Shown here: positions 47,418 to 58,068 of the stretch, one piece after another
Position numbering within the stretch: position 1 is the first letter of the stretch
How the letters are laid out: every line of letters begins with the position of its first letter
Source of the DNA: Oxytricha trifallax
Taxonomy: Eukaryota > Ciliophora > Spirotrichea > Sporadotrichida > Oxytrichidae
Length of the DNA stretch: 64,000 bases
Direction: 5' to 3'
Assembly: GCA_000711775.1 (NCBI GenBank)
Contig: ARYC01017706.1
Location: 87,007-151,006, forward strand
Position numbers and translations under genes: made by a program
Notes under the pieces: model-generated
What the model was told of the DNA's origin: nothing
Database searches by the model: none
What the model saw: only the letters and a program-made list of their open reading frames with translations

Positions 47418-48182
47418 ATGGAAGAAAACAATTAGATCAAATCAGTGGCTATTGATTTGAATGGTCAAATACCAACATAATAAATTAATCAAAAATCTAT
47501 ACTTTAATAGATTTTGTCAATAATGGATAAAAATCTGACTCTAGCTATCGCATGCTTACTTATTATTAACCTTGATAGCTTTATCCCAAAAGTTTAGGCC
47601 ATTGAAAGTTTAGATCTTTCTGAATATACAAATTGGCTCACAATTTTCTTAGGTTGGTTAATTGGCTTCACACCTCGAGCATCAGTAGCCGGTGTAGAAT
47701 AGTGCATACCCTCCCTTATCTATTCTCTAGAAGCAGCTGTACTGATAAGATACGATCAAACTTAAGGCTAATAAAATGGGGGAATCGCTGGTTATGCATT
47801 GGATTTATATAGCAATATTTTCAGGTTAATGCTAGAACTTTTCGGCAGTTGGGCTTACTGTTCAACTTCCCTTTTCAGAATATTTGGAACTTCAGCTAAC
47901 ATTCATAGTCATTAAACTAACGAATTAACAAGCTAATTCCTAAATTTTAGTTCTAACAAGTCGATCAACCACAGCACATTGCTTTAATAAACAAATCAAA
48001 GAACTACCATGCAATTTGTTTTCGATTGGATTAACTATTTCTTACCCCTGCTCTAAGCAGCATAAGCTTACTTCTCTATGAAAGTAAATGATGGTCTCTT
48101 ATTTGGCTTATATTCTGGCGAAATATTTGGTACTAGTTATGCATACTTGGCTGAGAAAGGAGGTTTCACATTGTTTGATTGA
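47418..48182 (+). CDS. Membrane protein, unknown (254 aa)
   Basis: An uninterrupted frame of 255 codons from ATG 47418 to TGA 48180-48182, with no IES or intron. Two hydrophobic segments lie near the N-terminus (NLTLAIACLLIINLDSF and WLTIFLGWLIGFTP), separated by a short acidic linker. A third, weaker one is YALDLYSNIFRLMLELFGSWA. The C-terminal part reads FVFDWINYFLPLLQAAQAYF and DGLLFGLYSGEIFGTSYAYL. The family is not recognised. The pattern suggests a small multi-pass or hairpin membrane protein. Confidence 0.65.
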
Positions 48183-48600
48183 GTTTTATAATTTACTCAA
48201 AACTTTTTAATCAGTAAAATATCGTTATCAAATTATAGTTTTTAATCAATCCTATGCATTAATTTCATTAATTTTCAATATTTAATGATGGAATATAGGT
48301 TTATTTTAAGAGATTCTTAAAAATATAGTCTTGTAGAGAATGTGTACAAATTAAATGTAGCATTACTATAATAAAGTTGAAAAAGAGAATAAATATTAAG
48401 ATCTTAATATGACTGCGATTTTATTAAATATTAATATTACCCAATCACAACTACTTTTATGAATTGATTTATAATTAATATTCTTTTAATTTTCATTTTG
48501 ATGATACTGCTATAAAAATGATATTGATAAAATACGTAAAAATAGGAAATTTAAGAAATTAATTAAATATTTAATTATGACCAACTTATAGAAACCACTG
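48183..48600. other. AT-rich intergenic, border to GC-richer block
   Basis: The last very AT-rich stretch before composition changes near 48,600. No inverted-repeat terminus was recognised at the change. Confidence 0.5.
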
Positions 48601-49121
48601 TGTTGATTGAGAGTGTATTACTACAAATTTAGATGATTATAGTCTTCAGCACCATAGTATAAACCCCAAATTTTTCTTGAACAACTAAGTACTTGATTTA
48701 GATGTTTGGCAAGAATTCGATGATTTACATGGTCGTTTGACATCGTCAATTGGCGTTGATCTGGCATGCCCACTTCATGTCGATTCGTCGTCGATAGGCT
48801 TGAGTTGAGGCCAATCGGCAATCTAATCTCATCTTCTAGATCCTAAAATCTATTGCTCCATCCTTGATCCATCGGTGCCATCATTGGGAGCTCAAGCAGT
48901 TGGACCATCGTTGGTGTATTGGTGGACTTGACTTCTGCAATGCGCGGAGGTGAGAGAGGTTTTGGTAGTTTGACGATTGATTAGTTTAAACTTAAACTTA
49001 AAAGCGTGATATATAATAGGGAAGTTTTAATCAATTAATTTAACTGTTCAACTGCTATTGATGCTTGTCTTGACTGGTGCCAGAGCACCTGCGACTCCAC
49101 TCATCGTCATTGATCACTGTC
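48601..49121. other. Flank of transposase gene, no clear gene
   Basis: Composition is already less AT-rich. Pieces of minus-strand frame such as MPIGLNSSLSTTNRHEV exist but are not convincing. It could contain the element's end on this side. Confidence 0.35.
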
Positions 49122-49242
49122 TCAGACGAACCCATGTCTGATGGTGGTGCACCACTGCTTGACGCTGAACGCCCAGAGCTTGTTGACATCACTCTTGGTC
49201 ATGGCTTTAAGGATTTGGGAGAGCCTCTTAACCAAGTGAATC

Positions 49243-49271
49243 CTATAAGTAGTTATGGTAACAATCCTTAC
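49243..49271 (-). other. Mini-intron, 29 nt, in transposase
   Basis: GTAAGG...TTATAG on the minus strand. Splicing joins EEADSK to IHLVKRLSQILKAM in frame. Confidence 0.7.
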
Positions 49272-49744
49272 TTGCTGTCTGCCTCCTCCTGCCTGAGGTG
49301 CCTCTTGATGTATGAGAACAGCTGCTCGATTGGGTTGAGCCAGGGCGAGTACTCGGCATTGAATAGCACAGTCACCTTCAACTTCCTGGCAGTCTCCAAC
49401 ACTTCAGAGTACTTGTGAATGACTGCGTTGTCCATGAGCAGCACGATCTTCTTCAGGCCAAAGATCCTTGTCAGTGCGCAGCTGGCGCAGGGTGTGGTAG
49501 AGGAAGTTCTCGAACAGCACGGCATCGAAGGCTCCCTCAATGACTTGGCTGGAGACCAGCTGGTCCTTAGTGATGGCTGCCACGAAGCTCATCGAGAACT
49601 GCTGCCTCTTGGTGGATTCCTTGGTGATTGAGAGATTCCTAGCCATGGTGCCATAAGTGCCCAACCTCTGGCTGACTTGCTGTCTGACTGCTGCGATGGG
49701 AGTATAATGTTATGATGGTTCAACATCGAGGTTACCAGAGTATA

Positions 49745-49829
49745 CTATAGGTGCTTAGTCATTCAACTAGTTGGGTAGACTTAACCTAGTATCAACTAAA
49801 GTAAATAAAATCATAGAGCTATAGCTTAC
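49745..49829 (-). other. Intron, 85 nt, in transposase insert region
   Basis: GTAAGC...CCTATAG on the minus strand; joins KVTVKEQD to VYSGNLDVEPSQ in frame. Confidence 0.6.
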
Positions 49830-51700
49830 CATCCTATTCCTTCACTGTGACTTTACAGCTGCTCACTGCCTTGCTGGACAGCTGCAAGCGTCTGGGTGTA
49901 ATGGCTGTCCAGTTGTCATGGCCTGTTGCATAGACCACCTCACTGCCCTTACGCTGGGTTGACTGCAGCCGGAGGCTGGCCAGGTTCTGAACCAATGGAG
50001 TGAGAGTGGAAGCCGATTTCAGAGGGGTCTATGGTTGGCTTGAAGGCTTCTTAGAGGAGCTCTATATTCTGATCGCGTCGAAGCGCTTCTATAAGGATGA
50101 GTATTAAGCACTGCCCTCTGGGGCTTCCAAGATAGGTGACAGCTGAGTGTACTTATATTTATGACTGCAATTGACAGGGGTGGCTGCAATGCTCTGCTCC
50201 CTGCTATCAAGGATATGCTGTTCCTGGGTGGAAGATTTCATGCGCAACTTTGCAAAGATAGATTTCGAGTTTGGCCTTGGGATCTTCGATGGAACAATTC
50301 CAGATCCAGTCACTAATCGTTCAGTATTACTAACATGGACCTCCTAACCCAAGTTGAAACCTTACCCATCTTGACAACACTATCAGGAGCTGCTGACGAC
50401 ACTATACTCAATCGGTTAGGCAACGATAGCAATACTCACCTACTGGTTCCCAGAATTGCTTGGGGTCTCAGATTTCCAGAGTTCAGGTCATCTTCATCTT
50501 GAATTGCAACTTGGCTTTACAAAAGTGCGATGTCTGATCCCTTCCTTTGATCCTGTGCTCTGACCCCAGCCACAGTCGACATACTTGGTTCTCTGTTGGG
50601 GTAGCCAGCCAGCATCTCAGCATACTGTATGACATCGTCGGTGACGAGGACCTCGGTCTTGCCAACTGCAGGCGTCAGGGAGGAGTCGATCCACGACCTT
50701 CCTTGTGAAGGGCAGCTGAATTGAAACTCCACTGCTTGGTCGGCAGGTAATCGCTCCTGAAGTTGGACTCGTCCACTGATATGATCACTGCATCCTCCAA
50801 GAATAGCTGCGCGAGCAGTCTAGATACCCATAATCTCTTCTCATTGAACGATGGTCTCTATACTTAGAGTTGGCGTTCTGGGCTTTGCCGAATCTTAAAT
50901 GGAAACTTTCCTTCAGTACTTTCAACAGAGTAGCAACGCAAAGCACTATAAGGTTCTTGAATTCTTAATCTTTAATTTGCATTTCAAGCAAGCTATGATG
51001 AAGGCGCCAGCCAGTGACCTTGTAGATGCCCTGATGCTAAAGCACGATGGCAATCGCCTTCAGCAACAGCGGATTGCTCCGCGTATTCTTCCTCCCATTC
51101 TTCAGATTTAGCTTCGGATTGAGCACCCGGTGCTCCACTCCAACTTGAACTTCTCAATGGCCTTGTACACAAATCGTCGATCCACAACCATCTCAAGCGC
51201 AATGTCCTTGGGCTTCATGCCCTCCACCTTGTAATGCTGCACTACTGAGATCTTCTTCAATGCCAGCTTCGCGTCTCTGCGTTTAAGATAAGGGTTCTTT
51301 GATGATCAAGTCATGACTTCATAGTTTGAATAATCCCCATTCAGAAAATCAATACTCCCACCCTGCTCTTTCATGAAGTCTTGCAGACCCTACCACAGCT
51401 CATCACTCTACTTGATCTACAGGTTCTTGGGAATCACATTAGGATTCCTATATGTTGAAGACTGCGATGGCTTTCTAATCATCCGAAGGTACTGCTCGAG
51501 GCCATAACACAGCTGGTCATCGGTTGCCAAACTTTCAACATCAACCAACGACGACACTGCTCACTCAACGTTCTCCAAGGGCAGTCGTATGATTTGCCCA
51601 CCAAGTATGCCCATCGTCGAAGGTGGCACCTGCCCATTGTTGAGGAGAATGCCTGAAGTGTAAGTGAGCTTCACTGGTTTGGGGTTGGAAGGAAGTTGGT

Positions 51701-52048
51701 GCCCAGCACCACTGGTGTCCACTTGAGCACAGTCTTCGACTATGGCTTCAGCGCACTAGTCTTAATCTCTTCAAACTGCTGATTATAAGAAACCCATAGT
51801 TCAGAATTGATTTGGGGGCGAAAGAGGTCTATGATTACTAGCTCATAGAGGATGATTCATGCTAGATCTGCTACTAGGATAACTTTTAAGTGCTGTTCCT
51901 TATTGGGGTTAACATATAATAGTACTTTAATGTTTAATAGTAAAATATAAGGGTCTCTAATAAGTCTAAACAAAACACCAATGCAAATCATTCTGAGATT
52001 ACCAAAACAATATTTAAGCCGAATCTGATAGGATATTTATAATTTTAA
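51701..52048. other. Divergent spacer in GC-richer block
   Basis: Lies between the transposase region (minus) and the long Gln-rich gene (plus). A short AT-rich core at 51,890-52,040 probably holds the promoters. Confidence 0.4.
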
Positions 52049-55000
52049 ATGAATCAGTTTGATTAACTTTTGCTTCCAACAGGAACTCTCTCATTCACCC
52101 ACACGAACCTGGATATTCTTAAGTTCATCAATGAACGATCATTTGGAGACTTGTAAATTGAACGGCTTCTTCACTACATCAAGATAAACTTTCATTGCAA
52201 GAACTCCAAGCAAAACTTCTCAGGTTCTCTCTCTGCCCTAGAGTTTCTTGCATCAGGAATTCCATTCAACGTGACATTGTTCATGAAGAAGCTGATCCAG
52301 TGCAAAGATGCCAGCCAGAATTTCAGGGAGCTATTCTACAGGCCATTCTTCACATTCGTCTTCAAGACTATTGACCCCTCCTCTCTCAACAACGTGATTC
52401 ACTCTGAGTTTACTTTGGAAGACGGTAAAGTGTTCTGTGCTAAGATGAGTGAATGGCTTCGATAAATGCAGCATGACATCAAAATCGATGCAAATTCAAG
52501 CAATGGGAGCACCTTCTACACTGCAACATGCCAATCCTTTGAAGCTATGTACAACATGTCTGATCTTCCCAATCTTAAACAAGGGAAGATAAACAACTCC
52601 CTCGTCAACAGAGTCTTTAATCTATCTGGCCTTGAGTTAAAAGATGAACTAATGGAAGAATTCATGAACAAGTTTGCCGATCCCTCACATGCTGATTTTA
52701 TCAATGAGATCTAAAAACTTATCGAGGATTCTGACAAAGCTGAGAAAGATAGACTGAAAAAGATCAGGACCTCTAAGTCTCAAGCTAACCCCTCACCTTC
52801 AAGCCCACCTCCGAAGAGTGGAAGTAAGAGCATCAATTACTCGAAGAGTAAAACTCAAGTTAATGCTACTGGTGATGCTGCCAATGATTCTTCCAGCGAT
52901 GATGTCAATGATGCAAAGCAGGGTCACTAAAGACAGAGCAACTTCTTCCACCAAAGAAACACTACCTCTTAGAAGAAGACCTCCTTCATGAAGAGTTTGG
53001 GGAACACACATACTCCAGACCATACCAAGAACAGGCACACAAGCTATGGACCTAATCTGAGACTCCAGAGCAACTACAGAAGGAGCAGCATCACAACAAT
53101 CATTCTGACTCTGAAGAAAGGGAGTTTTACCCTGATAAGTCAAGGATGAACACCTCTTTCAGGTCGAACACTCCTATCAGCCAACACTTCAGCAGCTAGA
53201 AGAACCCCATCAAGTACAGACAATCCGATTGTGATCCTACTGAAGTCATGATGAGCTAAGGATACATCAAACCAGTCACATCAAAGGGGGACGACGCAGA
53301 TTGGGAAGCTGAAGAATTTTAACTCGTAGATGACTACAAAAATCTCTGCAAGGAAACTATCCCCCAAAACCCCACAGATGAGGATTTCAAAGAAGGAGCT
53401 CAGCTACTAGCTGAAGATTTCAGAAAGGACTTCGAATAAGACAAGACATTGTCAAGTTTCTATCTTCAAGTTCTACACAACAACGTTTGATGCTGGTCAT
53501 GGAAACTCTACTGTCAACTTCTGTTATGCAAACAAGAGCCTGGTCAAGAAACAGAAAGCTGCTGTGCGATCATCATGCTTCTCTACTAATGCTCAAGACC
53601 AAATTTCGGTGTCTGAAGGATCACGATCAAGACTGGTCCCCAAGAAGAGAGATCAACGGGCTGACGCAGAAGATCTTTTGGAGGAATACAATCACAAATA
53701 ATAAAAGAGAGATTCTTACAGAGTCAACGCCCCAAACCAAAATCTAAACGGCGTGGAGGAGGAAGAGTAAAACTAAGAAATGCTAGTAGATGAATAGGGA
53801 AACCCCATCGATCCTGACAGTGCCCTACATCATACCATCCCAATGAGAAAGGAGCTGGACTACAAAGCGAGAAGTGCAAATTCCAGTGCCAAGAAGGAAC
53901 AGAGACCCAGAGAGAGAAATGCCTTTATGATCAGAAATGAAGACCATTACCTGTTCACTCGCTTATGGTGCGTGAAAGACCATTTTAAGGATTTGAGGAG
54001 CTCAGAGATCTTCTAACTCCCATACATGATTCAATAAGCCATCGATTGCTATAATTATGTTTCTGAGTACTTGGTAAAGGAACATTACGACTTCACTGGT
54101 TCTCCCTTTATTCTAAGCCCCCACTGCAGGCTTATGTTCTCCCCTTCAAATACTTATGTAGTCCAGTATAAATTAAGTTTAGAGACTTCCAGTATAGAGA
54201 CAATTACAATTCATTCAACCCAACAGTAAACTTCAGTTCTTTGGAAACTAGTCGAGCCAATTCAACACCCTATCTTGACTAAGTGATGTACCTTGCAAAC
54301 GTGCTATGCGACGGTCTAATCTACGTTGAGAGGAGATCCTTTTGTATGCTGCTTTGTGCCCTCTTCAAAGCTACCCCTCAAATTGTGGTGAACCATCTCT
54401 TCCTGAACCCCTTCAAATTCCCACTCCAAGAAGCCCTCAGCTGGTTGGTCTTTGATCAATCCTCTAAAGCCTACGATGTTAAACTGATAGGTTCGACTGA
54501 TTACACTAACGAACACTTCTATGAATTGGCAAGCTTTACCCAGCAGTTCGCAAATAACAAAGACTCCTTTTCAAAAATCCTTCAAGATGGGGGTTCCATC
54601 ATTGTAGAGTTAATCTTCAGATAGCTGTATACTTTCATCCCTCTATCAATCTTTAGCGTCATTCGGGAAAACTCCAACCATGAATTGGTTATCAAAAACA
54701 GTTTCAACAAGAAGGCAATCACTATACCCAAAAGCTTTGAATCTAAAGATAGCCAACTGAAAGAGGCTTTCCAGATCTTAACAAAAGACTTTACTGATGA
54801 TGGCTAGTTCTACACTGGAGTGAAGCAAGTGTTCGAGGTTCGCTTCTATTCCTGCTAGCTAAAGGTTGAAATTCCCCAAAGCCCCTAAGGCTAGTATTAA
54901 GACTTCCAATACAGAGCCAGAGAGTTCTTTGTCAGATACTTTTCTATGTAAGTTTCTTTTAAATTTAACTTTCTTAAAGGTACTGCTTTACAAGCTTTTA

Positions 55001-57411
55001 AAGGGCTGTCATCGACTGCAAAGGGGTATTGGGTACCTTCAGAACCAAGTGAAAAGGTTGACCTATGAGTACGATCCAGCAAATAGAAATTATGACCATC
55101 TCCCCACTTCACTGCGTGAATATTATATGACTACCAGTGATTTCACCGAGTCATTTGATTACGTAGTCATGGCTATAGGTCCATATGTTTATGACTTTGA
55201 ACACCAAGTCGTTGATAAGTGCAGTAAGTTACAACATTTTAACCCTTATTTAGACTCGATCTTTTAATAATATGCAAAGGAGTGTCTACATTCAGATAGA
55301 GGATCTGTTTGTCCTTTAAGCTTGATAAACTGTATTTACTAAATGAATGGGCTCTATAATTTTGTTGTCAACGCCCCCAAAGAATCTAATCTACATACAA
55401 TGGGTAGAGAGGTATAGATGGCCTAATTTAAATTACAAAGCTCGTGCATAGGACCATGACGGATTCTCTCAAGAGTAGAGAGAAGGAACTGTATGCATTT
55501 TACACCTCTACGTAAGTATTCTTCCCTGTCCGTGACTCTTCTTTAGATTCATGCAATAAAGCGATAAGGATTTCGAATTTAACCCAGACTCTCTTAACTG
55601 GGAGCTCCCCGAGGATCTTAAGATTGCAATAGGTATGGTTAAAAGTCTACCTGAGCATGTGAATACTGCACCTCCAAATAACTTCCTTTCAACTCAAAGG
55701 AGAACCATTGACTAAACAGTAGCTGAGCTCGCTATGACTTTGAGTCAAGCTGCAACCAGAAACTACTTGAATCTAACTGCCAGAGAGAAATCCCAAATTG
55801 AGCACTCACCATATCTTCTCTACTTTGAGGCCTTCAAGCACAGATTCTTCTTTATGTCTAGTGCAAAGCATGACCCTTCACAGTAAGTCTTATTGGTATT
55901 ACACTACTATAGTAAAGTCATTATCCAACAAGATTCGTACTATTTGAACATGGTTACTCACCAAATCAGGCGCCCGATACTAGTGAAAAGATCCAAGGAA
56001 TCACAATCTCCAACATTATCCAGCAAAACAAACCCCGTCATATTTAATATGATCAAGTGATGCAAGACAGAGAGGCAAGCTTCATGTTTGATCAAGAGAA
56101 CAGGGAGAGTTACTTGAGGTAAAGGGAAGCTGAAAGAATGGTGTAGTCACTTGGTGACCCCTCACAAGCACAATTTGGTTACAATTACCCTCCAGCTTCA
56201 AGTAATGTTCCCAATTTCAATCAGCTGATAAACTAAACACCTTACCCCCAACAATTGAACTACCAACAACAGTTTACATCACCAACTCCCAACCAGACTA
56301 CCCAAAACCCCCTGCCTCAGCATCTAAGTCAAGCTTCTTATCACTAAACTATGAATTAATTCTAAAATGCTTATCAACCCTACCAAAACCGAACCATGTC
56401 ATACAGCCAAGGACCTGGAAATGTTACACCTCCTGCAACAATCTCATAGACCCCAATAACATCTTTGCTTACCAAAATGCTGTTTAACAGAGATAGGAAA
56501 GCCAGAAGAGGAAGAATGGACGCTATAGATATGACCAGTCTAGCAAGTTCCAATAACCTATGAAGAGTGCTCATGATACCATCGAATTCTTCAAGGCGAA
56601 GGCAGCACAAGAAAAGAAATTGGGAGCCCAGTAGCCAGCACAAGCTACTAATCAGCTGTAAATCTAAGTTGGAGACAGATCCCCCAGAAGTCAATCTGAT
56701 TAAGGTAAGAGACTTAACCCCAACCAAAACCCCAGCATAGACTCACTGGAAGGCGAGTACCTACAATCACAATTTCAAGGTTCTTTGGGAGATCAAGCAT
56801 TGCAAAATAATCTCCAGAACATCCTCAGCAGCTAGGATTAGTAGCACTCCGATCAGGATTGGGTTGTACCTTCAAGCAATCCTCAGATGAGCAGCAATCA
56901 AATGCCTCAATTCTCCCAGCAGCACTACCAAGGTCTCAGCCAATCAGGAATGTGCTACATCGGAGGATAACAGCATCAGAATAACCTCTTTGGTGGCATG
57001 GGCATGAGTTCAAATTCATATCTCTAGAAGTAGTCCTTCAAGGATCACTCCACCGATGCAACTCACCCAAGCCCAACCATTGGACCAGCAACCAAGCCTG
57101 CTAACAAGAAGGGAAACTCTAGTGGTAAATCTAATTCAATCGAAGTACGAAGCGACTCGGACGCTGAGAAGAGAAAGTCGAGAAAAGAATAAGAGGGAGC
57201 CACCAACAACTCTGCAAACAAACAAAAGCAGGCTGATCCTGGCAATAAAAGAGACTCTAAGTCAAAGTAGAAGAAGAAGGGGAAGAAGGAGAAGAAAGCA
57301 GCAAGAGATTCAAATGCAAGCGAACTGGCATCCTCTGCCCTTGCAAAGACTGAGAAATAAAGAGTAGAAGACCAAGAAGAGGCCATCGAGGAAGATGAGG
57401 ACCTTTACTGA
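52049..57411 (+). CDS. Very long Gln/Asn-rich unknown protein, several frame breaks
   Basis: ATG 52049 (MNQFDQLLLPTGTLSF). Coding sequence continues on the plus strand to TGA about 57,409-57,411, some 1,700 codons. Regions: an N-terminal alpha/beta part (SALEFLASGIPFNVTLFMKK, FRELFYRPFFTFVFKTID); a charged Ser-rich linker; a middle part with FYTTTFDAGHGNSTVNFCY, FTRLWCVKDHFKDLRSSE, LANVLCDGLIYVERRSF and DQVMYL; an Arg/Gln-rich part (QENRESYLRQREAERM); a long Gln/Asn/Pro-rich tail; and a Lys-rich acidic end (KQKKKGKKEKKAARD...EEDEDLY). Frame changes occur near 52,930-53,140, 53,310-53,450, 54,162 (resolved as a 26-bp pointer-flanked segment) and 55,060. Introns 55512-55546 and about 55883-55917 have GTAAGT ends. 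No family was recognised. It could be a mobile-element structural protein or a germline-limited gene. Confidence 0.55.
54162..54187. other. IES-like segment, 26 bp, pointer TCCAGTATA
   Basis: TCCAGTATA stands at 54162-54170 and 54188-54196. Deleting 26 bp joins NTYVVQY to RDNYNSFNPTVNF and removes one of the frame breaks of the long gene. Confidence 0.8.
55512..55546 (+). other. Mini-intron, 35 nt
   Basis: GTAAGT...CTTTAG; joins LYAFYTST-type sequence to FMQQSDKDFEFN in frame. Confidence 0.7.
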
Positions 57412-57763
57412 GCCATCTTTGTTAGAGACCCGTGAGTCCAAGTTGAAGCAGTCAACATGCAGTGAACGCTCATACCTTATGGGCAGCATGGATCAATAGA
57501 CTAGCTTAAGTTTATTTTAGATTTGTTTTAAGTTATTTTGTTTCATTAAGTTTTATTGTTCGTTTATATTTTTTGTCTTAACCCCCATTCAGAGTTAGTA
57601 TAATGTCCATTAATAGCTTTCTATGATTCCCTTCTCATGCGCATCAACCCCTTTGCTTCGCAGAGTGCGTTGAAATGTCTGAATTCCCTTCACACTACAA
57701 CAGTGCTTATTTTCTAATTCCCCACTTATTAATTATTAGTAAATTAAAAACCAGGAGGCACTC
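57412..57763. other. Intergenic in GC-richer block
   Basis: Begins with the 3' flank of the long gene and becomes T-rich near 57,500-57,560. No gene was recognised. Confidence 0.4.
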
Positions 57764-58068
57764 ATGGAACAGCTAAACTACAGGGACAAGCAGAACGAAC
57801 CACTCAGGCTGCAATTCGTCTACCAGCACAACATGCCCAATGCTTACTAGGTGTATGTGTACAGGAAACGCAAGTATCTGCAGCAAGACGATGCTTTCGA
57901 GGTGGAGAACCATAAAGGCGACCTCTTCTGCAAGTGCGAGGAATCAACATCAGTGTAAAGGCTGGAGCCGAGTTCAAACTTACAGTGGCCTCCTCAAACA
58001 ACGATCCAGTGAGAGTGCTTATCACTCCTGCCGATGGCGAGTCCTACATGCTTTCTAGCTGTGCTTGA
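57764..58068 (+). CDS. Small unknown protein (about 100 aa), one frame break
   Basis: ATG 57764 (MEQLNYRDKQNEPLRLQF) reads to about HKGDLFC near 57,930; the sequence then continues in another frame as GINISVKAGAEFKLTVASSNN and VRVLITPADGESYMLSS to TGA 58,066-58,068. The alternating hydrophobic pattern suggests a small beta-sandwich. No family was recognised. One or two bases, or a very short IES, separate the frames around 57,925-57,945. Confidence 0.45.

Larger units (their letters stand above)
49122..51700 (-). pseudogene. Tc1/mariner-IS630 type DDE transposase, disrupted
   Basis: On the minus strand: a helix-turn-helix region LALKKISVVQHYKVEGMKPKD with DRRFVYKAIEKFK (about 51,160-51,280) and a second one (LLLKAIAIVLQHQGIYKVTG). 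Then the first catalytic Asp in AVIISVDESNFRSDYLP (about 50,790), the second in KKIVLLMDNAVIHKYSE (about 49,430) and the third acidic position region in EYSPWLNPIEQLFSYIKRHL (about 49,340). This is a complete IS630/Tc1 signature. D1 and D2 are about 1.3 kb apart, far more than usual; the space holds an in-frame Ser/Gln-rich stretch with intron 49745-49829. A 29-nt intron (49243-49271) precedes the C-terminus, stop 49124-49122. Frame changes (near 49,470, 50,700 and 51,100) and two in-frame TGAs (51306-51308, 51561-51563) suggest decay, or unresolved IESs. Confidence 0.8.

Noticed and set aside
53347..53375. C5A4C4 run resembling a telomere repeat
   Set aside because: It lies inside a good coding frame (TIPQNPTDED) and is a single short run.
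53434..53455. TCAAGTT repeat spacing 14 bp as an IES in the long Gln-rich gene
   Set aside because: Removing 14 bp leads into the wrong downstream frame, so it does not explain the frame change there.
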